Assembly: GCF_000346465.2 (NCBI RefSeq)
Contig: NC_034012.1
Span: 5,764,084 to 5,828,083, forward strand
Direction of reading: 5' to 3'
Length of the DNA stretch: 64,000 nt
From: Prunus persica
Lineage: Eukaryota > Streptophyta > Magnoliopsida > Rosales > Rosaceae
Part shown: piece after piece, positions 21,252 to 32,644 of the stretch
Numbering within the stretch: the first letter of the stretch is position 1
Layout of the letters: every line of letters begins with the position of its first letter
The notes under the pieces: model-generated
What the model saw: the letters and a program-made list of their open reading frames with translations, nothing else
The model's database searches: none
Told to the model about the DNA's origin: nothing
Program-made: the position numbers and the translations under genes

Positions 21252-23085
21252 GTGACTTTCGCACTATTTATGCTGCTTTGCGTATACATGACAAACATGA
21301 GAAACTACAAGCAATATTTTTGTGGATGGCAAGAAATGGCATTTTTGATGATGTGGCGATAGATATTATGCATGGTATTAGTCAAAACAAATTGGAAGAA
21401 AAAATAGATGATGAAGTGGATGTGAATTATATTTTCTCTATTCTTGAAGAATACGGGAGAAGCATTGTGAGGCGTCATTTCTGCATGGAGACTCTAAAAA
21501 AAGTAGGTTCCTCTTTCTCTCTTTTTTTTGGTTGTTGTCAAAAGTATGTTTCTGAATCTATATATATAAAACTCTTCAGAGTCATATAAAAATAGATCCT
21601 TGCAACCTGAAGGCTCTATATATAATAACCCACTTATGTTACAACTCTAACTAAAATTAAATTTTTGAATCAAATGCTGCCATTGAATCTCTCTTTTAAT
21701 TGGCTACCCTTTTTAACACCACTTGTTTCTATGTTGAGATGTTTGCTGCTAGGGTTTATTACAAGAATAATATATCTCTCACTGTCATTCATTTGCACAA
21801 AGGAAAAACGTATATATTTTAGGGTACTGTGTGAGAATTAGAACAAACAAACCCTATATATTTTCCTATACAAGAAGTCTATAGAATTAGAACAAAGGAA
21901 TACAAGGAAGAATAGGCCTTGGCTCATCCATATCCCTTCCACGTAGGTACTGTGTGAGCTGGCTACTTGCTGGTTCGGGTGCAAGTTTGTTGAGTGCCTT
22001 AAGTATTTTTTTTCTTCTCTTTCTAGTCGTTGGATGATTTGATTGTTTTGTTTCTTAACATACGCTCTCAAGCGGAGTTGTGTTGAGACAATGATAAGCA
22101 TGGAACTCAAGTGTTGAAATTGGGCTTTAGGTAAGCTCTTGGTGAAGGTGTCAGCAATTTGATAAGGAGAGGAAACATGGCTGATGGAAATGGAGTTACT
22201 GGTGATAAGTTGTCGGATATAATGGTAGTCAATTTTAACGTGTTTGGTGCGGGCATTAAATATGGGATTAGCTGAGAGAGGGGGAGGTTTGTCATGGAAG
22301 AAATTTAAAACTTTGATAAAAGAGCATAGCCATATAATCTCGGCAGTAGTATGTGATTAGGCACAATATTCACTCTCTAAGGAACAAAGATTGACTTCTT
22401 AAAATTGTGGTGGAGCTCATCCAAACGATATATTGGAAGACTATGGTATTATGGGAAGAAAAAAAAAATCAATAAAAACACTCAGCATGCTGAGATGGAT
22501 AATGGATAATGGATAAAGATCAATCTTGAATCTCTTATAAGGAATTAATCAAAATTGAAAATTAGATGACGATTAGAATCTGATTTTCTGATATATACAT
22601 ATATAGGCAAATGAGCTTCAACATATGAACGATCGTGAATTGGGAATGATCTGCGACTATCTCAAGCCCAAGGTGTTCGAGGAGAATGCCAAGGTTGTTG
22701 AAGTGGGAGAGCCACTTAATGCGATGCTCTATATTATAGCAGGCTCTATGCAGGTGTCCCTGCCAATTGCGGATGTTGGAGAAGTAGTTCCGTCAACCTC
22801 ATTCGAAACTATTGAGAAAGGTATGTTTTTATTTATTTATTTATTTTTTTGGCCAAACGGTAGTCTGCATTTCATTCATTCGAAACTCTTGAGAAAGGTA
22901 TGTTTGTTGGAGAACAACTTCTGGATTGGGCAGCAAAAACCAAAACGTTTGATGACCAACCTGCTTCGTTCAAATCTGTCCGATGTGTTGAAAAAGTAGA
23001 AGCCTTTGCTCTCACAGTTGATGACTTGGAAACTTTAGTGCTCTCCGGAGACATCTTCCCAATGAAGTCAAAAGGTGAAGTTTAG
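21252..23085 (+). CDS. Second C-linker/CNBD module downstream of gene B
   Basis: Exons 21252-21502 (C-linker, NKLEEKIDDEVDVNYIFSIL), 22607-22820 and 22898-23074 (CNBD, PLNAMLYIIAGSMQ to VEAFALTVDDLETLV) repeat the architecture of the last two gene B exons, on the same strand and with matching phases. The linker exon would join gene B in frame only if a weak donor at 21129 (TTT-A/GTGAAC) is used, because the usual donor site in CNBD1 follows a 17-bp deletion. If the intron after 23074 is retained, the frame stops at 23085 (KGEV). The CNBD is divided by a 77-bp putative intron (22821-22897) that the sister copies lack. The phosphate-binding cassette GMFVGEQLLDWAA is conserved. Confidence 0.6.
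21831..22350 (-). mobile_element. Copia LTR with RNase H fragment
   Basis: An LTR-like block, 21831-22060, starts TGTGAGAATT and ends CTTAACA on the + strand. Immediately right of it, the minus strand encodes a decayed Copia pol end (TKHVKIDYHYIRQLITS, then QIADTFTKSLPK, a typical RNase H tail). The rest of the element is missing, so this is a truncated insertion in the intron between the second linker and the second CNBD. Confidence 0.65.
22821..22897 (+). other. Putative newly formed 77-bp intron inside CNBD2
   Basis: The exon sequence CATTCGAAACT.TTGAGAAAG/GTATGTTT occurs on both sides of a 77-bp segment beginning GTATGT and ending AAAG. Removing it restores the uninterrupted CNBD frame (EKGMFVGEQLL) exactly as in the modules at 20783 and 25040, which have no gap here. 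Its length is near the lower limit of plant introns, and retention would shift the frame. Confidence 0.6.
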
Positions 23086-23177
23086 ACAATCCTTACCTTT
23101 TGAAACTTGAAATATTTGGCACCTCTTCTTTTTTTTTTTCTTTGTTTACTCATGTAGTTGCCACTAATTTGAAACAG

Positions 23178-24905
23178 CTGGCATTCTCAAAATTGCTGCT
23201 GACCCGAAGATACGTGAGAAACTAGAGGCGATATTTTTGTGGATGGAAATAAATGGCATTTCTGATGATGTGGCGATAGGTATTATGCATGCTTTTAGTG
23301 AAAACAAATTGAAAGAAAACATACATGCTGAAGTGGATGTGAATTATATCTTCTCTGTTCTTGACGAATGTGGGAGAAGCATTATGCGGCGCCATTTCTG
23401 CACGGAGATGCTGAAAAAAGTAAGTTCCTTTCTCTCTCTCTTTTTTTTTTTCTTTTTTTTCTTTTTTTTTGGTTCGAAAAAGAAGGCTGATGGATAACGT
23501 CAGAATAAGAGGACTAAGGGTTGGTGTCGTGAGAATTTTCCATAGGCACAAAAAACGAAAGAAAAAGTTAAGGATAGAGAAATAGTGATTGAAAGTGAAT
23601 GGAAGAGTTAAGGGGCTTCATGTTGGGGACACACCGGTTTCCCCCTAGTCACAGCGAACCCGATGTAAGAAATAAAGATAAATAAACCAAGAAGTCCAAG
23701 ATGACAATGAGTAAATATATGAGAGAACACACCGAGAATTTACGAGGTTCGACAGATAACCTGCCTACGTCCCCGGAGAGTGACCACCTTCACTATAACA
23801 TGAGAAAGACACAAGTAGAAGAATAACCACTCAAGAGTTTTATACACACACCTGAGTCCCGTATCCAATAGGATACACCCCTTGCACACCCTCTCTCATA
23901 CATGTGAAAATCACTCTCACCCCAAGAGATATACCCTCTCTTGAACCCTTGATGAACCCAGCTAACTCCCAGCTGAAACATCCTCCAGGAGTTCGTGGGA
24001 CTGCTTGCTTGCATCTCACAAGCAGTCCACTCCCTCTCTGCCGTGCTCTCTCTCCCTTGCCTTGGTGCAGCTGAAGCACAGCAGCCCACGCACCTTTGCA
24101 TGCTTTCTCTCCTTTGGTGCGGCTCACATGCACACCAGCCCACAACTCTCTCATGCCTTTGATGCAACACAAGCACACTCCCACTTGCATGCAGCCTCCC
24201 CTTTTATAAACCATAAAAGGAAGGGTGATTTTCACCTCCCAAAAACAGCCCACGTACATGCTAGAAGAGCCACAATGATGGCCAGTCAAAAGGCTTCCCA
24301 AGACAGCAGCATTAAAGACAAATGATGATGTCTTCCCATCATTGCAACAAACACCACCATGACATACAAAAATATTCCTCCACTAAGGAGGGAACCTAAG
24401 GCACCGAAAGCATGTGCAGCTCCCCCATTTTTCTCTTCCTTTCAGCCATCAATTGTAGACCATGCATGCATCTCCCATACATGCATTCATGTGCTTTGAA
24501 ACAGGAAAACTAACAGCCGTACATATCGACTCCACTAAGGAGGGAACCACAACACTTGAACTCAAAAACTCTAATACTAACCCAGCTATATTACCAATTC
24601 TTAGTAAAATAACAGCCGTACATCTTGACTCCACTAAGGTGTACGCTTGTTTTGATTAAGTTACAAATGATGCCACAGAATCTCCTCTTTAATTGGTTAC
24701 CCTTTTTTCACAACCATCCATGTTTTAAAGCAATGCAATAATAATACCTCGATAGACATTTCTATTTCTACTTCTATAATAATTTGAATATAGCAAACGA
24801 AATATTTTATGACGATGGATTCATGGGAAGGCAAAAAATAAAAAAAATAAAAAATAAAAAAATCAATAAAAACACTCAGTTGGAACATACATGCTGAATT
24901 GGATC

Positions 24906-24937
<32 letters not shown>

Positions 24938-25441
24938 CTAATAGATAGAGATCAATGTTTAACCTTTTGAAGGATGTAATCCAAATTGAAACTTATATGA
25001 GGATTAGAATCTAATTTTCTGATATGTATGTACATATAGGTAAAGGAGCTTCGAACTATGAACGATCAAGCGTTGGGAACGATCTGCGACTATCTCAAGC
25101 CAAAGATGTTCGAGGAGAATGCCCAGGTCGTTGAAGCTGGACAACCACTTAACGCGATGCTCTATATTATAACAGGCTCTATGCAGGCATACCTGCCAAT
25201 TAGGGCTGCTGGAGAGGCATGTCCCTCAACCTCATTTGAAACTCTTGAGAAAGGTATGTTTGTGGGAAAACAACTTCTGGATTGGGCAGCGAAAACCAAA
25301 ACTTTTTATGACCAACCTGTTTCGTTCAAAACTGTCCGATGTGCCGAAAAAGTAGAAGCCTTTGCTCTCACAGTTAATGACTTGAAAACTTTAGTGGTCT
25401 CCAGAGACATCTTCCAGAGGAGTTCAAAATCCGAAGTTTAG
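23178..25441 (+). CDS. Third C-linker/CNBD module, terminal exon
   Basis: Exon 23178-23419 (linker, AGILKIAADPKIREKLEA to IMRRHFCTEMLKK) follows the second CNBD exon in phase (AAA-G/CT). Exon 25040-25441 is a complete CNBD (VKELRTMNDQALGTIC to TVNDLKTLVVSRD) ending at TAG 25439. At the place where CNBD2 has the donor AAAAG/GTGAAG, this copy reads AAAATCCGAAG, so the donor is lost and the exon is terminal. The 1.6-kb intron between holds an LTR-like insertion. The frames are open, which suggests selection or youth. It could instead be a non-transcribed exon duplication. Confidence 0.6.
23621..24360 (-). mobile_element. LTR-like insertion in the gene B 3' intron
   Basis: The segment starts TGTTGGGGACACACC and contains GAGGTTCGACAGATAACCTG and CCTGCCTACGTCCCCGGAGAG, wording typical of plant LTRs. 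The minus strand has TATA-like TTTATAAAAGGGG near 24205. A relative lies at 48482-52020. The right border and target duplication are not clear, so it may be a solo LTR. Short repeats (CCGTACAT..TGACTCCACTAAGG) follow to 24645. Confidence 0.5.
24908..24940. repeat. TA microsatellite
   Basis: An uninterrupted (TA)n run lies in the intron before the third CNBD exon. Confidence 0.85.
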
Positions 25442-26172
25442 ACAACTCTTAGCCGTTGAAACTTCATGTAGTTGGCACTTCCTACAACAAGATTGATGAG
25501 ATACTAAACAATTTTTAAGAAGAAACTAAGCATGAAGGTCAGGAGGAGGTTCGTTTGTTTATTTTTTATCGTAGATGAATATTTCTATTTTCTTCATTTC
25601 ATGAATTAATGAATACGTTTATTTTCATTTTGTGGTTTCCTTTTTTGAGAAATAAAACCGAAAAATGAGGGCAAAAGCCCGAAGATATACAAAACCACAA
25701 TGTGGATATCATACATTTCTTGTGTAATTTGACAAATTAATAGCATGTGTGGTGCCTCAGGCAAGCTGAGCCATTTAATTAATTAACTCACTTCGGTCAC
25801 CAATGAGTCTTTGTTTTCTGTTTCCTTTATAGTTGGATGTGAAAAATACATTTAGCAAAGAAAGCACAGTGAGTGGATTCTCCCTCCCCTCCATGGCACC
25901 CAGGATCAAATTCCAATAGGGTTTCTCTTCTCTAATGTAACCCAAATTTAAAAAAAGAAAAAAAAAAGAAAAAAAAGAGCAACCCTCCTCAAATGCGTGA
26001 AGAATTACTCTACCCAAACCAGTAATCATCGAGCTCTAACAACCAAATGAATAACACCCCTTTGATGCCTCACTTCATACTCACTCTTGAAAGTTGGAAA
26101 AGAATATTAATTATTGACTCATAAAAAGTAATTAATTAAAGCAATATAAAATAGTTGATTATGAATAAATAC
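25442..26172. other. Spacer at the junction of the two duplicated units
   Basis: Downstream of gene B. The first part resembles the 3' flank of gene C (54535 onward), e.g. ATTTCTATTTTCTTCATTTC and the phrase GGGCAAAAGCCC. Homology to pseudogene A resumes abruptly at 26173 in mid-exon, so the duplication breakpoint lies here. No gene is visible. Confidence 0.55.
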
Positions 26173-26760
26173 TGCGACTGTGTCCGATTCTGAGCTTCAT
26201 GTACAATCGGATTCGCTATGGTCCGCCATCAAGAAATATTATGTCTTATCCAAGGTTGGCTGCCAAGGGATTAGCTTTGAGGATGCCTTGGTTATCTTTT
26301 GACTTCATAGTTGAATTTCTCGCTATCCTTCCCGTCCCACAGGTAACAAACACTAAACCTTTTGTCCTATATATGCACACAATTAGATATTTTTTTCTTA
26401 CCCATATTATCATTTGTGCAGGTGGCAGTTGCAGTTCTCTTTTTCAAAGTGAAAGGTTCTGGATACTTTTACGAAAGATCGATTATCAATCTTGTTCTTC
26501 TCTTTCAATATTTGCGTAGGATTTTACGAATTTATCTTCACGCATCATCTATTCAGAAAATTTGGATAAAAGATGTTCTCAAATTTTACCTGTACATCCT
26601 TGCTAGTCACGTAAGTCTCATTAAATTGGAAATATGTAGCTGTCTATTTATTTGGTAACAATTATATCTAAACTCATGTTATTTGAGAGATCAGTTAACT
26701 GAAGGCCACTATAAAACACACTTACCCAAAATAAGACATCGATGAAATTATATAAGCATC

Positions 26761-27266
26761 TGTTGTAAATAATATTGGTGAAGCCCATATAAAGAAAAAT
26801 GATGGAAGAAAAATGATGGTGTTGAGTATGGTAGTCAAAAGAAGAAATGATGGTGTTAGAAGTGGGATGATTAGTCAAAAGATGAAATTATAATGTTGGG
26901 GAGAAATCATTATGTCTCCATTAGAAGCCTTTTACTTTGCCTATAAATAGGCTTGCTCATTCACTTGTAAGATACACCAAAATGAAGAGAAGAATGAGTG
27001 AGGAAAGAAAGAAAGGAAGAGAAGGAAGAAAGAGGGTGAGTGAGTTGAGAGGAAAGAGAGCAAGAGAGAAATTCTCCAAGAGAGAAAATTGAGTGAGCCA
27101 TACTTATTGTAAACACTAAAGTTGTAGCCCTATTATTTTACATAGTGGAAAAGTTACTACTGCTGCTCTCCGGGGACGTAGGCATAGCCGAACCTCGTTA
27201 AATACTGTGTCTCATCTACTTTACGTGCAGCTCAATATTCGCACATATCCCAATTATTTTACAACA
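26761..27266 (+). repeat. 5' LTR (506 bp)
   Basis: Contains TATAAATAGG at about 26941 as a likely promoter. Confidence 0.88.
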
Positions 27267-27539
27267 CGTTATCAGCACGAGAAGCTCTCAGGTATAATTT
27301 TTGTGCTGCACTATTATTTATACTACTAACCATTGTATATATATGAAAAGTTGATGGTAATATAATATGCTATATCTATTCACTTTTCTATTACTAACCA
27401 CTAACAAAAATGGACCCTTGGTAATACTAAACATATTATCAGTGGGAGACCGTTACTAATACTAACATTTTTCTTATTTTATTCGGTGGTGGTTTTAACC
27501 CCATATTTATTTTATTTACTGTATGGTGTAGGTTTATTA

Positions 27540-28100
27540 CCCATACAAGCACGTTTACTTTATCGCAAATTTACTTTTACTTAAAGTATGATGTGGAATT
27601 AACCCTCATACTTTATGAAATTAACTTTACCGCACATTTATTTTATTTACTGTATGATGTAGGTTTATTACCCATACAACAGTATTTATTTAAAAGAGTG
27701 GTGCGGGTTTATCGTCCACGCCTTTACTTTTATTTAAATGTATGGAGCAGAATTAGTGCCCATACAAACACGTTTACTTTATCGCAAATTTACTTTTACT
27801 TAAAGTATGATAAGGAATTAACCCTCATACTTTATGAATTTACTTTACCGCACATTTAATTTTATTTAAGATATGGTGCGGAATTAACGTCCATATAGCA
27901 AGTAATTTATTTTATCGCACATTTACTTTTACTTAAAGTATGATGAGGAATTAACCCTCATACTTTATGAATTTACTTTACCGCACATTTACTTTTACTT
28001 AAAGTATGATAAGGAATTAACCCTCATACTTTATGAATTTACTTTACCGCACATTTACTTTTATTTAACGTATGGTGCGGGTTTATCGTCCATACAAGCA
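27540..28100. repeat. Tandem hairpin-forming repeats after the primer-binding region
   Basis: Units of about 66-70 bp contain AAAGTATGATGAGG-AATTAA-CCCTCATACTTT, an imperfect palindrome, and recur at about 27585, 27804, 27935 and 28003. Diverged units read GTATGGTGCGGGTTTATCGTCCATAC. They fill the leader position of the LTR element. Confidence 0.8.
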
Positions 28101-29331
28101 ATTCATTTACCAATAATTTAATTTACAAGCAATTTATTTTATGGATTAATTGTGTGGTATGATGAGTTTTTTTACAAGGATATAGATTAGAACCAGAAGT
28201 TTCTTAATCCTCATCATACAACTACATCAGGACTTGAAGATCCTTGATGATGATATTGATATGAGAGATGGCAGTCTCTCCAGTACTATATTTGTAAACA
28301 TGTGATCGGACTTGAGGGTCCTTGATTCTTGATATATAAATAAGGACCTGGGGTTCCTTAAATGATGTAACAGTATTATATTGGTTAATAGTGCCGTACA
28401 CATGAAAATAACTGTATTGGCAAATGTACTGTATACATGAATAGTGCCGTATACATGAATAGTGATGTATGCATAAATATTTACCATTTTGGGTAAACTG
28501 TCACTATTCAAAAAGGGAACCTGCAGTTCCTTAAACTCATGGATGAGCAATTAAATGAGATGCCAGAAGTTCCTCAAGATATGGACAATTATGTAAGGGC
28601 TTGAAGTCTAGAAATATGTGCAAAAAATTGTAAAAATGTCCATACCATGAGAATATGTGATTTTGGCTTGAGGTTCAAAATCTAATAGTGTTGAGAACCT
28701 GAAGTTCCAACAATTAAATGGACAACCCTTGAGGTATTATTGCAAATTGTGGTACGCCACATATTTCTTTGGCATAAGAGAATGATGAATTTAATAAAGT
28801 TCGATTCTGTTATAATCGACACCTCAAGGAAGAAATATATTTTGTGAATTCCGGTTGTTAAGAATACATCGTGAAATGGATAATATCAGTATAAACCTCA
28901 AATGATGAATTGAGGCTTCCCACATATTTTGTTATATCTGGGCCGGAAGCACATGGATTCAAATATATGAGAAATCCCGAACTTGAGGTTGTGGGTATAT
29001 AGTAGTTAATGCTCTTCACTACTATATTGTGATATTATCATGGCTTTTACTCAATTCATATTTCATGTCCATTTGAAAAGGGCAAATAAATTCTGAGTTT
29101 GTGTTTAGCCCAGGCCAAAAGTTCCATACGTTGAAATATGAAATTTAGGAGAGTCGATGTGGTTATTTGAACCTATAAGGCACAAGGTTCCAAACCGTCG
29201 TTTTGAAAAGACGTAAAAACCACAGGTGCAAGTTTAAGAATGTGCACAATTATTATAACAGGAACATACAACAGATAGATTTTTTCCACCTGCAATGAAG
29301 GTGCAGGCCCTATAAAATCTATAAAAATACA

Positions 29332-29880
29332 TCATGTTCTGGAAGCCTCTGAAGGAAGAGGACGGCGCCTCTTAAGCTTAGCCATGAGCCTCTCGTGGTC
29401 TCCCAAAATTCTTTCATTGGAGACCTGCAGCATGTCTAGCCTTCTCAGTGTATCAACGGAGTACGAACTCACCAGTTTCAACAAGGAATTATTCTCTCCT
29501 TTAAGTTTCTCAACCTCCTGTTGAGACTCATGAAGCATTCTTTGAAGAGAAGAATTTTCAGTTGTTAGCCTCTCAACCTCGTTTGCTCTGGCACGCAAAC
29601 GATCAGCCATGTTAGAAACAGAAGCAGCACTCTGAATGCTAAAAGCCATTGAGTCATCAATAGCCTCTTCCTCAGACCTCCCTGTTAACAGCATTTCATC
29701 CATTGGAGTAATGAAACTCCTAGCTACTATGACAGCAGTAGCATCATTCATCATCACAGAATCATTAACTGTGAGATGATTTTGGGATACAAAGGATGGA
29801 CGCCAAACTTTGGCGTCACTGGTTGTTGTGGGAGTATCATTTAAATTGAAATAATTTGGGCAGGAAGAAGAGGAAGCCAT
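29332..29880 (-). CDS. Antisense ORF inside the LTR element: coiled-coil protein of unknown function
   Basis: An uninterrupted 182-codon frame runs against the direction of the LTR element. I do not recognise its family. The N-terminal third is Ser/Thr/Asn-rich (MASSSSCPNYFNLND) and the middle is mixed. Residues about 95-140 form a likely coiled coil (RLRARANEVERLTTENSSL, then QQEVEKLKGENNSLLKL), and a basic patch, KLKRRRPLP, near the end could be a nuclear signal. It has no zinc knuckle, protease or transposase motif. It is the only long intact ORF in an otherwise decayed interior, which suggests it is kept for some reason. Extra and antisense ORFs are known from plant Ty3/gypsy elements. 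Confidence 0.6.
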   Translation of the reverse strand: MASSSSCPNYFNLNDTPTTTSDAKVWRPSFVSQNHLTVNDSVMMNDATAVIVARSFITPMDEMLLTGRSEEEAIDDSMAFSIQSAASVSNMADRLRARANEVERLTTENSSLQRMLHESQQEVEKLKGENNSLLKLVSSYSVDTLRRLDMLQVSNERILGDHERLMAKLKRRRPLPSEASRT

Positions 29881-30495
29881 TTTTAAGAAGGTTTTGAAGA
29901 AAGTCTTAAGAAAACTAAAGTTTTAGAAAATGAAGGAAGTTAAGTTGAAACGCAGTTGCTCCAATCAAGTTTTGCAAATGCAATATCTATAGGAGGAAAT
30001 ATGGCTACAGTTTTTCAGGATCCCAATATCTTTTCGGATCCCCATATTCTCTTTTTCTTTCCCAGATTCCAAAACTTCACGTGGCCTCCATTAATGTTTG
30101 TCGGCACTTTCGGCGTTTTCAAAGTATTATTTTCGTCAAAAGCCGATCTTGCTTTGCGGATTTCACGGAGCCATTTTTTTCAAAAGCACCCCGAGAATCT
30201 CGCAATTTTCTTATGGTTAATTTGAAATTCACCGGTTCTACCTATTCCTCTTATTTGTGTATAAATGTGTTACTAACGAAATTTTCTTTGCAGAAGACAT
30301 CCAGTTTTCTCCATACCTAGTGATGCGATATCTACTTGTTTTTCTTATCAGTGAGCACTTAATATGCCCGAGAAGCAAGACTATCTCTGATCATCCATTC
30401 AGGAAGCGAGACTATCCCTGATCACGTTTTCGCCACATCAGGGAACTGTGAAGGCAACCTTATGCTCTAATCTCCGGAAGTTCTTCTAGACTAGA

Positions 30496-30595
30496 AGAAA
30501 TGAGAGCTTGTTGTTTGCTCCCACCAGCTTCCTTCCTTGATTGCTGAGCTTGTTGTCTGCTCCCACCAGCTTCCTTCCCTGATTGCTTACCTTCT
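30496..30595. repeat. Short tandem repeat
   Basis: GCTTGTTGTTTGCTCCCACC and its near copy about 40 bp later, each followed by AGCTTCCTTCC and TGATTGCT, form two tandem units in the LTR element interior. Confidence 0.8.
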
Positions 30596-32644
30596 CTTGC
30601 AATCAATATCACAATTTTTTTTTTGTGCATTTTTTCTCTTTTTGTAACTCTCTGTTCATAAGAGATTTTATTTCTTTAGAATGAACATCTGAAGAAAGAA
30701 TCCATGGAGTGATCCTAACTCTGAGGGTTATTTGTTTTTGACAGAGAAAAGAGTTGTGATTTTGCTCTTGCAGGATATAACTAGATCATCAAGCGCTACA
30801 TTATATTTACTGGGCCGATACGAGCTTGAATGATACTTGAGAAAAGTTTCTCCCACCTAAGGATGTAAGCAATATTTGTGTTATTATATGCTTATATACT
30901 TATTTGATATTTTATCTTGAAAGGTAACCAAATGGGGAGATAAGTCTGTTCCAAAAGAATGGTTTGTATGTATCCATGAATTATTAATGCAAATTTTACA
31001 GATTGCAAGTTGGATACATTGATAATACACTGCACAGATTAAAGTCCCATAAGAACAGAATATGGGTATAGCAGTGATCAATATGATGCACGCCTGTTGC
31101 GTAGCAAATGATGTGGATTGTAGTCCCGAAAGGACAATCCTTTGACATGTCAATATTGATATTGTGCACGCCTAATGCGTAGCAAATTGTATGGGTGAAA
31201 GTCCCAGAAATTAATTGACATGTATCTATTAATCTGTGGCATGCCTGCAGCATGACAGATATATGGGTTCTAAATGTTTCAACTCCCTAAAATAGAGATT
31301 ATCCACGCCCTACTGTAAAATAACGCTCCATTGGAGGTTATAATCCACATTCTCACATAATAAAAGCCCCATGAAGTGGCTTGGGTACCCAAATGCAAAG
31401 AAATGCTTATAATTGATGTATGCACGTGCAAATGAGAATGATGGGATCATAAATTGATGAATGACAATTTTTGGTTTTAGAGTAGCTACTCAAATCATCA
31501 ATGTGCTGTGTTAATTGGAACCACGTTCAATTATTAAATGTCGACAATATCATTGGCCAAAATGGAATGAGGTAATTCCATTATAGATGAGAATGAACGT
31601 GAAAGAACAAACCCACAGTACGAACCCCAAAAGATGTTAATATTGAAAGTTATACTTGGGTGTTCGGAATAGAAGGGAATATACCTACTTTGTATGACAC
31701 AATATTTTTGGCATAAATAAGGAACGTTGGATTTTCTCCATATTTATAGATTCAATTGTGCCCTTTTATTGCACATTTACGGAGACCAACATATTATCTT
31801 TAAGGGGTATTAAATGCACAGAGCATATTGCCAGAAGCGATTCCCTAAAGATGTATAAATAGCTGGATTAAAGCTATATAATGTGTCATAAAGTTTAATC
31901 CCTTTAAACAAAATCCTTGAAAGGATTAAAATTGCATGAAGCAAGTCCCTGAAGGACATGTGCCTGAAGCACAAAATCTATATTCAATACTAATGTGCAT
32001 AAATTGTCTCAGTGAGTACATGGATTATAATGTGTTTGCAACACATTAAAGCTTCTGAAGAGTTCAAGAAATATTTGTCTCGACTTAAGGATAGAGCATT
32101 ATGCCAACGAGATTCTTGCTTATACTAAGAAAGTATTGAAGCATTTTTATGAGGATTATCCGTTGAACACTTTAATGATTTTCCGGAAGTATATTGGACC
32201 GGACATCATATTTTCCAGATAGGGCTCAACTCCATCACCATCATTTTGGGATGATGTGAGGTATATTTGATGCTATCTCCGCATAACACCATGTACGGGC
32301 ATATTCTTTCAAGTGAACTTACAAATAGCCCAAGTTTTGTTAGAAACGCGGACTCTGAAAATTTCTATGATTTACATAGAGATAGCTCACTGGAAATATA
32401 TTTACTTACTCAACTACGAGAATTATTAATGGCTATATCCTCCACTCACTCCGAAAGATTCTCACTCCAAAGGATAGTCATCAAGACATCAGGGGGAGAT
32501 ATTCATCAGGGGGAGCATCCAGAACTATGCTGCACTGATTACTGTAATCTTCTTCATTCCATCAGTTTTCTACCTCATTGGGTTTTCTTCAAGCAAATCT
32601 TTAATGATGCAACCGACATGTCATTTGTGGTCTCCAAGGGGGAG

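Noticed and set aside
23793..24301. Cys-rich minus-strand ORFs of 127 and 153 codons
   Set aside because: They read an LTR-like insertion in two frames; no conserved domain.
27593..27859. 88-codon ORF
   Set aside because: Lies in the tandem palindromic repeats of the LTR element leader.
31020..31260. Repeated CACGCCT..TGCGTAGCAAAT phrases that could suggest a CRISPR-like array
   Set aside because: Few, irregular, degenerate repeats in a plant retrotransposon; not a CRISPR array.
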